Assembly (NCBI GenBank): GCA_900472175.1
Contig: UCHD01000010.1
Coordinates: forward strand, 117,802-181,801
Reading direction: 5' to 3'
From: Hyphomicrobiales bacterium
GTDB taxonomy: Bacteria; Pseudomonadota; Alphaproteobacteria; Rhizobiales; Rhizobiaceae
Length of the DNA stretch: 64,000 nucleotides
The position numbers and the translations under genes are program-made. This document shows, in pieces, positions 52,313-60,791 of the stretch (within the stretch, counting starts at the first letter, position 1; every line of letters starts with the position of its first letter). The notes beneath the pieces are model-generated. The model saw only the letters and a program-made list of their open reading frames with translations. It was not told where the DNA came from and did not search any database.

Positions 52313-53466
52313 CGTCATGCCGTGTTTGCCGCTCACCGATTGCTGTAGCCTCGTATGAGGCCTCGGCTCCGGCGCTGACGTCGATGATGAGCTTCATCGA
52401 CGTTCCAACCCGCGTGTTCGTTTGCGGTGAATGCGGGCATGCGCAATGCGACGATCTTCCCGACATCGAGTCATTTTACGATACCACATATCGCATTTCC
52501 CTGAATTCGCAGGATCACGATCAGATCTTTGCTGTCTCTCCGGATGGAACCCCGATTTACCGTACTGATCATCAGGCCGCTATCGGGCTACGCCTGCTCG
52601 ACATTGCGCCGGGTGCGTCAATTCTCGATTACGGTGCGGGTAAAGCCGATACGCTACGCAAGATGTGCCTCGCGCGGCCCGACGTGAAGCCGCATGTTTT
52701 CGACGTCAGCCGTGACTATGCCGCGTCATGGAGCGGCTGGGTCAAGTCCGAAGACCAGGCAAGCTATACGGTGCCGGATACGTGGACCGGCCGGTTCCAG
52801 GCGATCATCAGCCATTTCGTCATCGAGCACGTTGCAGATCCAGTCGGTTTCCTGAAAGCGCTTCACAGGCTTATGGCGCCGGGTGGCCGCTTGCTGCTGT
52901 CCATGCCGGACGCGTCCGCGAACCCTGGCGACATGACGGTTGCTGACCATCTCAATCACTTCAGCAGAACGTCGCTTGAACGTGCCCTTGCAACCTCCGG
53001 CTTTCAGTTGCAAACGATCGACAGCGACGCATTTCCCGGCGCATTTTTCATCGTTGCCACGCGCTCGGAACAAGCGGTGACAGTCGTGGAGAATAGCGGT
53101 GCAGTCGCGGACGCGGTCCGGACGGCCAAGGAAATCTGCACCTTCTGGGAGCGGGCAACAGTCAGACTTGATGGCGCCGCCAAGCAGTTTGCCGGCAAGC
53201 GCGCCGCCGTCTACGGCTCCGGTTTCTACGGTAGCTGGATCTGCAGCAGGATCGAGGCGGATGTCGATTTCCGCATCTTCCTCGACCAGAACCCCAAGCT
53301 GCAAGGGTCTGTGCATCTCAGCCGTCCGGTTCTTGCACCATCAAACCTGGACGATGATCTCGATGTTGTCTTCATCGGTCTCAATCCGCTCAAGGCCCGC
53401 GCTGCAATCGCTGCCCAGCCGGCACTGAACCGGCCGGGACTCGACATTGTCTGGATCGATGGCTGA
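52309..53466 (+). CDS. Zinc-binding class I methyltransferase, C-methyltransferase-like
   Basis: 385 residues. The N-terminal zinc-type cysteines are CRVC (4-7) and CGECGHAQC. The SAM site is SILDYGAGKADTLRKM and the post-site SHFVIEHVADPVGFLKAL. The C-terminal Rossmann-like part AAVYGSGFYGSWICSRI and NPKLQG mirrors the last domain of the 48306-49535 enzyme. Probably a second sugar methyltransferase, or a related enzyme acting on the product of the upstream dioxygenase. Target not known. Confidence 0.82.
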   Translation: MTSCRVCRSPIAVASYEASAPALTSMMSFIDVPTRVFVCGECGHAQCDDLPDIESFYDTTYRISLNSQDHDQIFAVSPDGTPIYRTDHQAAIGLRLLDIAPGASILDYGAGKADTLRKMCLARPDVKPHVFDVSRDYAASWSGWVKSEDQASYTVPDTWTGRFQAIISHFVIEHVADPVGFLKALHRLMAPGGRLLLSMPDASANPGDMTVADHLNHFSRTSLERALATSGFQLQTIDSDAFPGAFFIVATRSEQAVTVVENSGAVADAVRTAKEICTFWERATVRLDGAAKQFAGKRAAVYGSGFYGSWICSRIEADVDFRIFLDQNPKLQGSVHLSRPVLAPSNLDDDLDVVFIGLNPLKARAAIAAQPALNRPGLDIVWIDG

Positions 53467-53505
53467 AAAGGTCATTGCCGTACTGGAAAGAAAACCGGAA
53501 CTGTT

Positions 53506-54234
53506 ATGAGCCGGACGGTCGTCATTTCACAATCAATGTATTTTCCATGGATTGGGCTGCTGGAGCAAATCCGGCTGGCCGACGTCTTCGTTCACTATGA
53601 CGATGTGCAATATTCCAAAGGAAGTTTCAGCAACCGCGTGCAGGTGAAGGGCGCCAATGGCGTCAGTTGGATGACGCTGCCGTTGCGGGATTATCATTTC
53701 GGCCAACGCATTGACGAGGTAATGCTTGACGAGCGTACTGACTGGCGCAGCAGACATCGCGAAATCCTGCGGCAGGCCTATTTGAAGGCACCGTTTCGCG
53801 AGGACATGATCAGGCTAGTTGATCGTGTCTTCGCACAGAGTGCTTTGACCGTCGCGGATGTATCGCGGCAGTCGATGCTGGAGCTTGCCAGTTACTTCAA
53901 CCTGGATAAACCCGGCTTTGTCTCGTCGCAGGCGCTCCCGGTACCAGGTGCGAGCAGTGAGCGTGTGTGCGATATCGTTGAACATCTGAAAGGCGATGTC
54001 TATGTAACTGGACACGGCGCACGGAATTATTTGAACCACGCTCTGTTTGAGAAAAAGGGAATTTCCGTAGAATATATGAATTATGATCGGGCGCCTTATC
54101 CGCAACTGCATGGGGATTTTACGCCCTATGTCACGGCCCTTGACCTCGTTGCCAACTGCGGCGTGGAGGGGCGCACATTTATCCGGTCGGGAACCGTGAA
54201 CTGGCAAGAGTTTGTCCAGCCGCGCAGCGAATGA
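53506..54234 (+). CDS. WbqC-like family protein
   Basis: 242 residues. It starts VVISQSMYFPWIGLLEQIRLAD, then DDVQYSKGSFSNRVQVKG and WMTLPLRDY, the WbqC signature (cysteine-protease-like/DUF superfamily found in O-antigen loci). VTGHGARNYLN and VEYMNYDRAPYPQLHGDFTPYVTALD complete it. The enzymatic role of WbqC is not settled; it is consistently linked to decorated sugars. It lies 39 bases after the methyltransferase and ends the plus-strand operon. Confidence 0.88.
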   Translation: MSRTVVISQSMYFPWIGLLEQIRLADVFVHYDDVQYSKGSFSNRVQVKGANGVSWMTLPLRDYHFGQRIDEVMLDERTDWRSRHREILRQAYLKAPFREDMIRLVDRVFAQSALTVADVSRQSMLELASYFNLDKPGFVSSQALPVPGASSERVCDIVEHLKGDVYVTGHGARNYLNHALFEKKGISVEYMNYDRAPYPQLHGDFTPYVTALDLVANCGVEGRTFIRSGTVNWQEFVQPRSE

Positions 54235-54253
54235 TGCTGCGCGGGACCGGCGG

Positions 54254-54814
54254 TTATGGCATCTGATCTGTCAGTTGCCGCTCGCAGAGCAGAACATCGT
54301 GGGCTTTTCCCTCAGCGTCGCAAAAGTGCGCGCTCAGTGTGCCGACGATCCGGTAGCCCATCGCGAGATGCATGCGCAAGGATGCAAAATTGTCCGCTCG
54401 AATTTCCGCAAGCAACTTCGTGAGGCCAAGTTGTTGGTGGGCGAGAGTGATAAGAAATCTAAGGGTTGTCTGTCCGAACCCCCGTCCTCTAGACCGCTCG
54501 GACAGAGCGATGCCGCCGTAACCGGTTTTGTTGCGTCTATGGATTTGACCAATCTGCATGAAGCCAAGAGCATCATTGCTGGCTGCGTCAGCAATGATGC
54601 GGAATGCTCCGTCACGATCCGCGACGCGCCTGGCCAGCCATTGATGCACCGCATCGTCGTCGGTTGCATCTGGAACCGTCAGCAAAAGAGCTTGCAACTG
54701 CGTATGTCTGCGGATCGCGGCCAAGGTTTCAAAATCACGCTCTTCCAGCGACCGGAAAATGATCGAACTGTCGCTGGATGCCGGATCGGTTCCGGATGTC
54801 ATGGGCGCAGACAT
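54254..54814 (-). CDS. GNAT family N-acetyltransferase
   Basis: 186 residues with the GNAT core: IIFRSLEERDFETL at the start, GFMQIGQIHRRNKTGYGGIAL, the acetyl-CoA loop SERSRGRGFGQTTLRFL, and IRADNFASLRMHLAMGYRIVG. Its start overlaps the CmcI-like gene by 16 bases. Placed downstream of an amino-sugar aminotransferase, it may acylate the new amino group (inference); it could also modify a protein. Confidence 0.83.
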   Translation of the reverse strand: MSAPMTSGTDPASSDSSIIFRSLEERDFETLAAIRRHTQLQALLLTVPDATDDDAVHQWLARRVADRDGAFRIIADAASNDALGFMQIGQIHRRNKTGYGGIALSERSRGRGFGQTTLRFLITLAHQQLGLTKLLAEIRADNFASLRMHLAMGYRIVGTLSAHFCDAEGKAHDVLLCERQLTDQMP

Positions 54815-55551
54815 CGCAGATAACCTCCGGGAGAACTGGACAGGACGAGCTTTCCGTTGACAACGGCATCGGGTTCGAAGCGGTTGGTCTCAGTCAGATA
54901 CAGGTTCAGTGCGGCAAGCGGTTCGTCGCCTGCGTACCAGATCTTGGAGCGTTTCGTTGGCGTCTGGGCTGCTTCGGTACGTCCGAGCAGGGTATCCGCC
55001 ACCACAAGGAACTGCCCTTCGGTGACCAGCGGCCCGTAATGCCGCAGTTCGTCCAGCACGTGGTCACGGCTATGGTCGCTGTCCAAAACCACCATCACGG
55101 AGGCCCCGGGCGGAATCGCGGCACGGACTTTGGCAAGGGTTTCAGCGTCAGTAGAGGGCCCCTCTATCAACTCGATCAAGGAAGACATCGGGTGGGTTTC
55201 GATGGCTTCCCGGTTGTGGGCGCGGATATCGATATCGACGCCGACAACCTTGCCTTTGCCGATCAGCTTCAACATCGCTGCCATCATGATCATCGAACCG
55301 CCACGGGCTACGCCGGTTTCGATGATGACATCCGGCTGCGTGGCCCAGATGACTTCCTGCGTTGCCATCACGTCGGCCGGCATCTGGATAATCGGCACGC
55401 CGAGGAACGACCAGAGATAGGAGTAATCATAGCGGTCGAGAGCCACGAGCGTGTCGACGGACTGGCGAAATGCATCATTGTCCTGGCCAAGTGCCAAGCA
55501 CATTTCCTTCTTGTGCGCTTCGAATTCCTGGCGGTCGTCTTTGGTTGTCAT
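54799..55551 (-). CDS. Cephalosporin hydroxylase (CmcI) family protein
   Basis: 250 residues from ATG 55551; the frame also allows TTG 55575. It shows YDYSYLWSFLGVPIIQMP, QEVIWATQPDVIIETGVARGGS (SAM-type motif), VGVDIDIRAHN, MVVLDSDHSRDHVLDELRHYGPLV and SSPGGYLR. The CmcI fold is a methyltransferase fold; in LPS loci these proteins probably methylate or otherwise modify sugars rather than cephalosporins. It lies between the DegT and GNAT genes on the same strand. Confidence 0.88.
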   Translation of the reverse strand: MTTKDDRQEFEAHKKEMCLALGQDNDAFRQSVDTLVALDRYDYSYLWSFLGVPIIQMPADVMATQEVIWATQPDVIIETGVARGGSMIMMAAMLKLIGKGKVVGVDIDIRAHNREAIETHPMSSLIELIEGPSTDAETLAKVRAAIPPGASVMVVLDSDHSRDHVLDELRHYGPLVTEGQFLVVADTLLGRTEAAQTPTKRSKIWYAGDEPLAALNLYLTETNRFEPDAVVNGKLVLSSSPGGYLRCLRP

Positions 55552-55614
55552 GGGATGTGGCGCCTTGTCGTTCAAATGGCTTGTGAGGAATGTGGCGAGC
55601 GATGCGCCCTTGGG

Positions 55615-56769
55615 TCAGGCGGATTTCGCCAGGTGTGGTTCGCCGGCTGCCCTGCTGTCGATCAGGCTGACGATGACCTCGGTCACGCGTCTGATCTCGT
55701 CTTCGGTCATATCGTGATAGCTGGGCAGGTTGATGGCGCGTTCCGGGATATCCCAGGCATGCCGGTTGCTGCGCCGTTCCGGGAACATTGGCAGGCTGGT
55801 CAATGGATGGAAGAACACGCGTGCGTCAATATTGGCGGCGCTGAATGCCTGCTGCAGCATTTCGCGGGTGATGCCGATATCGCGGTCGAATACGGCGGTT
55901 GGCATCCAGGCGCCGTTGATTGTGCCGCTGCTTTCAGGGTTGAGGCTGATGCTCTGATAGGCCTTCAGCGCCTCGGCATAACGTACGAGGATGTCGCGCT
56001 TGCGGGCAATCAGGCCCTCGATGCGTTCAAGCTGGGCGCAACCGAGGGCCGCCTGGATGTTCGACATCTTGTATTTGAAGCCGACATCGTCCGGCCAGAA
56101 CTGCTTTTTCTGGTTACGGGCGCGGCCGTGGTTGCTGAGCGTCAGCACCTTCTCGAACAGGGCATCGTCGCTGGTGACGAACATGCCGCCTTCGCCGGTC
56201 GTCAGTGTCTTGGTGCCATGAAAGGAGAAGGTTCCGAACGTACCCATCGATCCGGCGCGGCGGCCGTGCCATTCGGAACCGATCGCCTCGGCGGCATCTT
56301 CTATGACCGGGATACCATGACGGCGACCGATATTCAGCAGGCGGTCCATGTCGCAGAGGTTGCCGTAGATATGGGTGGCGATAATCGCCTTGGTCTTTGG
56401 CGTGATGTGGCGCTCCACTTCGGCCGGATCGATGCACCAGCTGTCAGGCAGGATATCGACGAAGACCGGCGTGGCGCCGAGATGGACGATGGGGGCCGCC
56501 GTGGCAATCCAGTTGGTATCGGCGAGAATGACCTCGTCGCCTTTCCCGATGCCAAGTGCTGCAAGGCCCATGTGCATCGCACCGGTGCAACTTGATGTGG
56601 CGATCGCATGGCTGACGCCGAGATGTTTGCGAAAACCGTCCTCGAAGCGGACGATATAGTCGTAGCACCGTTCGCCCCAGCCGTTGGCAGCGGCGTCGGC
56701 GGCATAGGCGACTTCCAGCTCGGTGATCGAGGGTCTGGTATAGGAGATTCTCGACGCGGCCTGGTTCAT
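55615..56769 (-). CDS. DegT/DnrJ/EryC1 sugar aminotransferase, perosamine-synthase-like
   Basis: 384 residues. HAIATSSCTGAMHMGLAALGIG binds the PLP phosphate, IEDAAEAIGS carries the ring Asp, and Lys187 in FSFHGTKTLTTGEGG forms the Schiff base. FKYKMSNIQAALG is typical of GDP-perosamine synthases. Lys187 rules out the dehydrase branch (DdhC/ColD), where a His replaces it. The 4-keto substrate could be GDP- or CDP-linked. The GDP route is not encoded in this window, so the CDP-4-keto-6-deoxy sugar made nearby is possible. It overlaps the preceding glycosyltransferase gene by four bases. Confidence 0.92.
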   Translation of the reverse strand: MNQAASRISYTRPSITELEVAYAADAAANGWGERCYDYIVRFEDGFRKHLGVSHAIATSSCTGAMHMGLAALGIGKGDEVILADTNWIATAAPIVHLGATPVFVDILPDSWCIDPAEVERHITPKTKAIIATHIYGNLCDMDRLLNIGRRHGIPVIEDAAEAIGSEWHGRRAGSMGTFGTFSFHGTKTLTTGEGGMFVTSDDALFEKVLTLSNHGRARNQKKQFWPDDVGFKYKMSNIQAALGCAQLERIEGLIARKRDILVRYAEALKAYQSISLNPESSGTINGAWMPTAVFDRDIGITREMLQQAFSAANIDARVFFHPLTSLPMFPERRSNRHAWDIPERAINLPSYHDMTEDEIRRVTEVIVSLIDSRAAGEPHLAKSA

Positions 56770-57893
56770 GCGGCTTTGGTATCCTTGTCGTACAGAGCCC
56801 CACCACAGATCAGCCCGACCGGTGCCATCATCAGCTTGACCGTCGTGTAGAATTCCGTGGCGTCGCGCGCGCCGGCGAGGAAGCGATCAACCAGCAACGC
56901 GCCATCGTGCAGGCCACGCCGGTGATCCTTTGGCCGTACCTCGTGGAATTCCGGGCGGAAGAACGGCGCAAGATGGCCGCCTTCGAATTCTTTCAGCGCA
57001 GCGAAATAGGCGTTGCCCTTGTTCTTGTAGGCCTCGCGGCTGGTTTCCATCATGCAGTCGATCATCAGCGCGCGCACGAAAGCCTCGCCGCCACCGGACC
57101 AGGGCGTGTCGAGTTCGCGCAGCACGTGAAACTGTACCTCCGCCACAGCGCCGGCAATGCCAAGGCCGGAATGGAATGGGAAATTCCAGGGATGAAGCGG
57201 TGGCTGTGCGGCAAACGGCACGAGATTGATGGCCGACATTGGCCGGGCGCAGAAAGCCAGTTCATTGGCAAACAGAAGCACCTTGGCCGCCCATTCATAT
57301 TGCGGCACAGGTGTCGACCAGTCCTGCGGTTCCGGCAATTGCAACAGCGCATCCAGCAGCGACCGGCGAATGGCTGCATGATAGAAGCCATACGGCATTT
57401 TCGGGCTGCCGAGGCTGTTTTCCCAGTAGAAGAAAGCCTTCAACATGGCAGTCTTGTCGAGCGTGTCGATATGGTAGCTGGCCGGAATGGCGACCGAGCT
57501 CGAGTTGCCGGGTTCTGCGTTGCGGTCAATCTGGAAGGCATTCCACGCGAGCGCATCGACATTGGGCGACGTCGTTTCAAGGAAGGCGACCATGGTTGCG
57601 AGGTCGCTTTCGATCATGTCGCCGGGATTGACCAGCGTTGCCCAGTCGCCGCGGGCGGCCAAGGCGGCCGCGCGCCAGAGATGCTGGCGGGTTGAGCCTG
57701 CGGCGACATCGGCAATCACGATCGGCGCACCGCGGGCGGCAAGTTCGGCAATGGCGCCTGGGAGCGCGACATCTGCCGGTTTTGCGATAACGATCTCGAA
57801 ATTCTCGCTGGGCTTTTCCAGCAGCAGCGTCACCAGCGGCAGCACATCCTGCGTGGCGGTTTCCACGGGAATGCAGATCGAGAGTTTGGTCAT
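56766..57893 (-). CDS. Atypical glycosyltransferase-like protein, paralogue of 50114-51331
   Basis: 375 residues from ATG 57893; the frame continues upstream to 58097 without coding character. The N-terminus LSICIPVETATQDVLPLV replaces the usual nucleotide-binding motif and there is only NPGDMIESDLATMV where DxD is expected. The later part aligns with the 50114-51331 protein by eye: MPYGFYHAAIRRSLLDALL against MAFGFYHGAVSKHVMDQI, and a common C-terminal plan. First gene of the leftward DegT-CmcI-GNAT operon. Activity uncertain because the DxD is weak. Confidence 0.75.
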   Translation of the reverse strand: MTKLSICIPVETATQDVLPLVTLLLEKPSENFEIVIAKPADVALPGAIAELAARGAPIVIADVAAGSTRQHLWRAAALAARGDWATLVNPGDMIESDLATMVAFLETTSPNVDALAWNAFQIDRNAEPGNSSSVAIPASYHIDTLDKTAMLKAFFYWENSLGSPKMPYGFYHAAIRRSLLDALLQLPEPQDWSTPVPQYEWAAKVLLFANELAFCARPMSAINLVPFAAQPPLHPWNFPFHSGLGIAGAVAEVQFHVLRELDTPWSGGGEAFVRALMIDCMMETSREAYKNKGNAYFAALKEFEGGHLAPFFRPEFHEVRPKDHRRGLHDGALLVDRFLAGARDATEFYTTVKLMMAPVGLICGGALYDKDTKAA

Positions 57894-58103
57894 GGCTTGC
57901 CTCGTGACGTCAGCGGTCCTTGCCGGACCATCACTGCCGTGGCCAATCCGGAAAATGGTCACATCAGCAGACAAGTACCTTCTGCGAAGAGGAGGGTGCG
58001 GTCCTGTCTCTCGGCGGAAGCCATTGCCTGCTGACGTGTGGTTTAGGGATAACGCAGGAAACTTGAGCGAAGCTTTGCATGGAGAGGCAGGATGCACCGC
58101 GCG

Positions 58104-58220
58104 TTATGCGCCGAGCGAGAGTTTGATCGCAAAGCCGATGATGGTGACGGTCAGCACGCCCAGAAACCACAGGCCGACGAACCACAGGAGCTTTTTCGAA
58201 ACGCTGTTTTCGTCCGGCAT
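58104..58220 (-). CDS. DUF2474 small membrane subunit of cytochrome bd (CydX-like)
   Basis: 38 residues, read directly from the sequence: MPDENSVSKKLLWFVG, then LWFLGVLTVTIIGFAIKLSLGA. One membrane helix preceded by KK-LLWFVGLW, the DUF2474 signature. Its ATG overlaps the cydB stop by one base (TGATG). Small single-helix subunits in this place stabilise the haem environment of bd oxidases (CydX/CbdX; family knowledge). Confidence 0.88.
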   Translation of the reverse strand: MPDENSVSKKLLWFVGLWFLGVLTVTIIGFAIKLSLGA

Positions 58221-59224
58221 CAGTGATAGCCCTCTTTCGGGTCCATCTTGCCGCGGAACACCCAATAGGCATATCCGCTATAGATCAGGATGATCGGCAC
58301 GAGGAAGGCCGCCCCCCACAACAGGAAGGCCAGGCTCGAGTCCGGCGCTGCCGCATCCCAGATGGTTACCGCTGGCGGTACCATATAGGGATAGAAGCTG
58401 ATCCCGATGCCGGCAAAGCCGAGCACGAAAAGCCCCAGTGCGGCCAGGAACGGCTGGACATCACGCTTGCTGCGGATGCCCATGACAAGCAGCGCAAAGC
58501 AGCCGAGCACCAGCGCCGGTACGATGATGCTGAACACCGCGGTTGGCCAGCTGAACCAGCGCTCCAGGTATTGTGGCCTGAGAAACGGCGTCCAAAGACT
58601 GACGACGCCCATCGCCGCAATCGTCACGAAGCAGGTCCGCAGCGCGATCCTGCGGGCTTTTTCGGCAAGCTCGCCGGTGGTCTTCATCACCAGCCAGGTC
58701 GAGCCGAGAAGGGCATAGCCGACCAGCACGGCAAAGCCGGTGGCGATCGAAAATGGCGTCAGCCAATCCCACCAGGCGCCGGCATAGGCGCGGTTGGCAA
58801 CCGGGATGCCCTGGACGAGGGCGCCGAGTGCCACGCCTTGCGTGAAGGCTGCGGCCGTCGAGCCGCCGGCAAAGGCCCAGTTCCACAGGAACTCGCCGCG
58901 TTTGGTGCGCCAGCGATATTCGAAGGCGACACCGCGGAAGACGAGGCCTAGCACCATGGCGATGATCGGCGCGTAGAGAGCAGACAGGATGACGGAATAG
59001 GCCAGCGGAAACACCGCCATCAGCCCGCCGCCGCCGAGCACGAGCCAGGTCTCGTTGCCGTCCCAGACCGGGGCGACGGAGTTCATCATCACGTCACGGT
59101 CGCGTTTTTCCGGAAAGAACGGGAAGAGGATGCCGATACCAAGGTCGAAGCCGTCGAGGATGACATAGGCGAGTACCGCAAAGGCGATGATGGCAGCCCA
59201 GATGAAGGGAAGATCAATGGCCAT
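58220..59224 (-). CDS. cydB: Cytochrome bd-type ubiquinol oxidase subunit II
   Basis: 334 residues from ATG 59224; upstream in-frame codons belong to the end of cydA. LPFIWAAIIAFAVLAYVILDGFDLGIG and WDGNETWLVLGGGGLMAVFP are the CydB signatures; eight or nine helices follow. With CydA it oxidises ubiquinol and reduces O2 to water at the inner membrane with high oxygen affinity or cyanide tolerance. It overlaps cydA by 11 bases and the DUF2474 gene by one, giving an operon cydA-cydB-DUF2474. Confidence 0.96.
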   Translation of the reverse strand: MAIDLPFIWAAIIAFAVLAYVILDGFDLGIGILFPFFPEKRDRDVMMNSVAPVWDGNETWLVLGGGGLMAVFPLAYSVILSALYAPIIAMVLGLVFRGVAFEYRWRTKRGEFLWNWAFAGGSTAAAFTQGVALGALVQGIPVANRAYAGAWWDWLTPFSIATGFAVLVGYALLGSTWLVMKTTGELAEKARRIALRTCFVTIAAMGVVSLWTPFLRPQYLERWFSWPTAVFSIIVPALVLGCFALLVMGIRSKRDVQPFLAALGLFVLGFAGIGISFYPYMVPPAVTIWDAAAPDSSLAFLLWGAAFLVPIILIYSGYAYWVFRGKMDPKEGYH

Positions 59225-60632
59225 GATGTGTGCTCCCATGGGTATGTCCGGTCGCAGGTCCAGGCATGATGCCCGAGGTTCTGATCGGCCCGTCATCGAG
59301 ATCCGGCATTGGATCGCGCGGCAGGCGCTTCATCAGCCGCAGGATATAGAAGGTGCCGGAGCCGAAGACGAAGAAGTAGACGACAATGAAGGCGATCAGC
59401 GATGCGGCGACGGCCGGCGCTGCGACCGGCGAGATCGAGTCCGCCGTCAACAGTTGGCCATAGATCGTATAGGGCTGGCGGCCGACTTCGGTGGTGATCC
59501 AGCCGGCGAGCACGGCGACAAAACCGGCGGGCCCCATCAGGACAGCTGCCCGATGCAGCCAGTCGGCGCTGTCGAGCGTGCCCCTGAACCGACACCATAG
59601 GCTCCACAGCCCGATGCCGAGCATGGCGAAGCCTATGCCGACCATGACACGGAAGGACCAGAAGACGACAGCGACCGGCGGCTCGAGATTGTCCGGGATG
59701 GTGTCGAGGCCCGCAAGCGGCGCGTTGAGGTCATGCTTGAGGATGAGGCTGGAGAATTTCGGGATTTCGATCGCGTAGTCGATGCGCTTTTCCGCCGTGT
59801 TCGGGATACCGAACAGGATCAGCGGCGCGCCGTTGGGATGGCTGTCGAAATGCCCTTCCATCGCCATGACCTTGACCGGCTGGTGTTCCAGCGTGTTGAG
59901 GCCGTGGAAGTCGCCAGCCATGATCTGGATCGGCGCGACGATGGTCGCCATCCACATTGCCATCGAAAACATGGTGCGCGAACGCCGGGGCGCAGTGTTC
60001 TTCAAGAGGTGCCAAGCGCCGACGCCGCCGACGACGAAGGCGGTGGTGAGGTAGGCGGCCAGCACCATGTGCACGAGCCGGTAGGGGAAGGACGGGTTGA
60101 AAACCACCTTCCACCAGTCGAGCGGAATGAATTGTCCGGCCTCGTTCATGCCGAAGCCGGCCGGGGTCTGCATCCAGGAGTTCACGGCGAGGATCCAGGT
60201 GGCCGAGATCAGCGTGCCGAAGGCGACCATAAAGGTGGCGAGGAAATGCAGTTTTGGGCCGACCCGGTGCAAGCCGAACAGCATGACGCCGAGAAAACCC
60301 GCTTCGAGGAAGAACGCGGTCAGCACTTCATAGCCCATTAGCGGCCCGATGATAGGCCCTGCCTTGTCGGAAAAGACGCTCCAATTGGTGCCGAACTGGT
60401 AGGACATGACGATGCCCGAAACCACGCCCATGCCGAAGGCGACGGCAAAGATCGTTTTCCAGAAATTGAAAAGGTCCATGTAGACCTGATCCTTCTTCCA
60501 CAGCCACAGTGCCTCGAGCACGCAGAGGAAACTCGCAAGGCCGATGGAGAAGGCTGGGAAGATAATGTGAAACGACACCGTGAAGGCAAACTGGATACGG
60601 GCGAGCAACGTCGCGTCAAAACTCTCGAACAC
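59214..60632 (-). CDS. cydA: Cytochrome bd-type ubiquinol oxidase subunit I, short Q-loop (CIO-like)
   Basis: 472 residues from GTG 60632 (GGATTGTACC upstream; no nearer ATG). His22 in VSFHIIFPAFSIG and the His in RLVHMVLAAY are haem ligands, and GRQPYTIYG is the conserved quinol-site motif. The Q-loop after it is short, and the C-terminus is His-rich (HTHGSTHHGH). This places it with CIO/short-loop oxidases rather than E. coli CydA. No CydDC genes are in the window. A dyad at 60767-60791 may regulate it. Confidence 0.96.
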   Translation of the reverse strand: MFESFDATLLARIQFAFTVSFHIIFPAFSIGLASFLCVLEALWLWKKDQVYMDLFNFWKTIFAVAFGMGVVSGIVMSYQFGTNWSVFSDKAGPIIGPLMGYEVLTAFFLEAGFLGVMLFGLHRVGPKLHFLATFMVAFGTLISATWILAVNSWMQTPAGFGMNEAGQFIPLDWWKVVFNPSFPYRLVHMVLAAYLTTAFVVGGVGAWHLLKNTAPRRSRTMFSMAMWMATIVAPIQIMAGDFHGLNTLEHQPVKVMAMEGHFDSHPNGAPLILFGIPNTAEKRIDYAIEIPKFSSLILKHDLNAPLAGLDTIPDNLEPPVAVVFWSFRVMVGIGFAMLGIGLWSLWCRFRGTLDSADWLHRAAVLMGPAGFVAVLAGWITTEVGRQPYTIYGQLLTADSISPVAAPAVAASLIAFIVVYFFVFGSGTFYILRLMKRLPRDPMPDLDDGPIRTSGIMPGPATGHTHGSTHHGH

Positions 60633-60766
60633 GGTACAATCCTTTCGAGGGTCTAGCTGCCGTCTCTTGGCCTGTCCGCTCGCCACGGTTTGTCCCCGGC
60701 CGTGGCGGATGAGCATGGCGCCGAACCCTTGGGATCATAGTCTGGCTCAATGCCGCAAAAAATCAA

Positions 60767-60791
60767 TGACATCGTTGCAACCATGATGTCA
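60767..60791. promoter_or_regulatory. Inverted repeat upstream of cydA, candidate operator
   Basis: TGACATC (60767-60773) and GATGTCA (60785-60791) flank an inner palindrome GTTGCAAC. It lies 135 bases before the cydA GTG. It is not an FNR/FixK box (no TTGAT-N4-ATCAA), so another regulator is implied. Confidence 0.4.

Noticed and set aside
54778..56595. 605-codon plus-strand open frame opposite the CmcI-like and DegT genes
   Set aside because: It crosses two well-supported genes on the other strand and shows no domain.
55615..56769. Reading the DegT-family gene as a 3-dehydrase (DdhC/ColD type), since CDP-glucose genes are nearby
   Set aside because: The PLP lysine (Lys187) is present and no iron-sulfur cysteine set is seen, so it is an aminotransferase.
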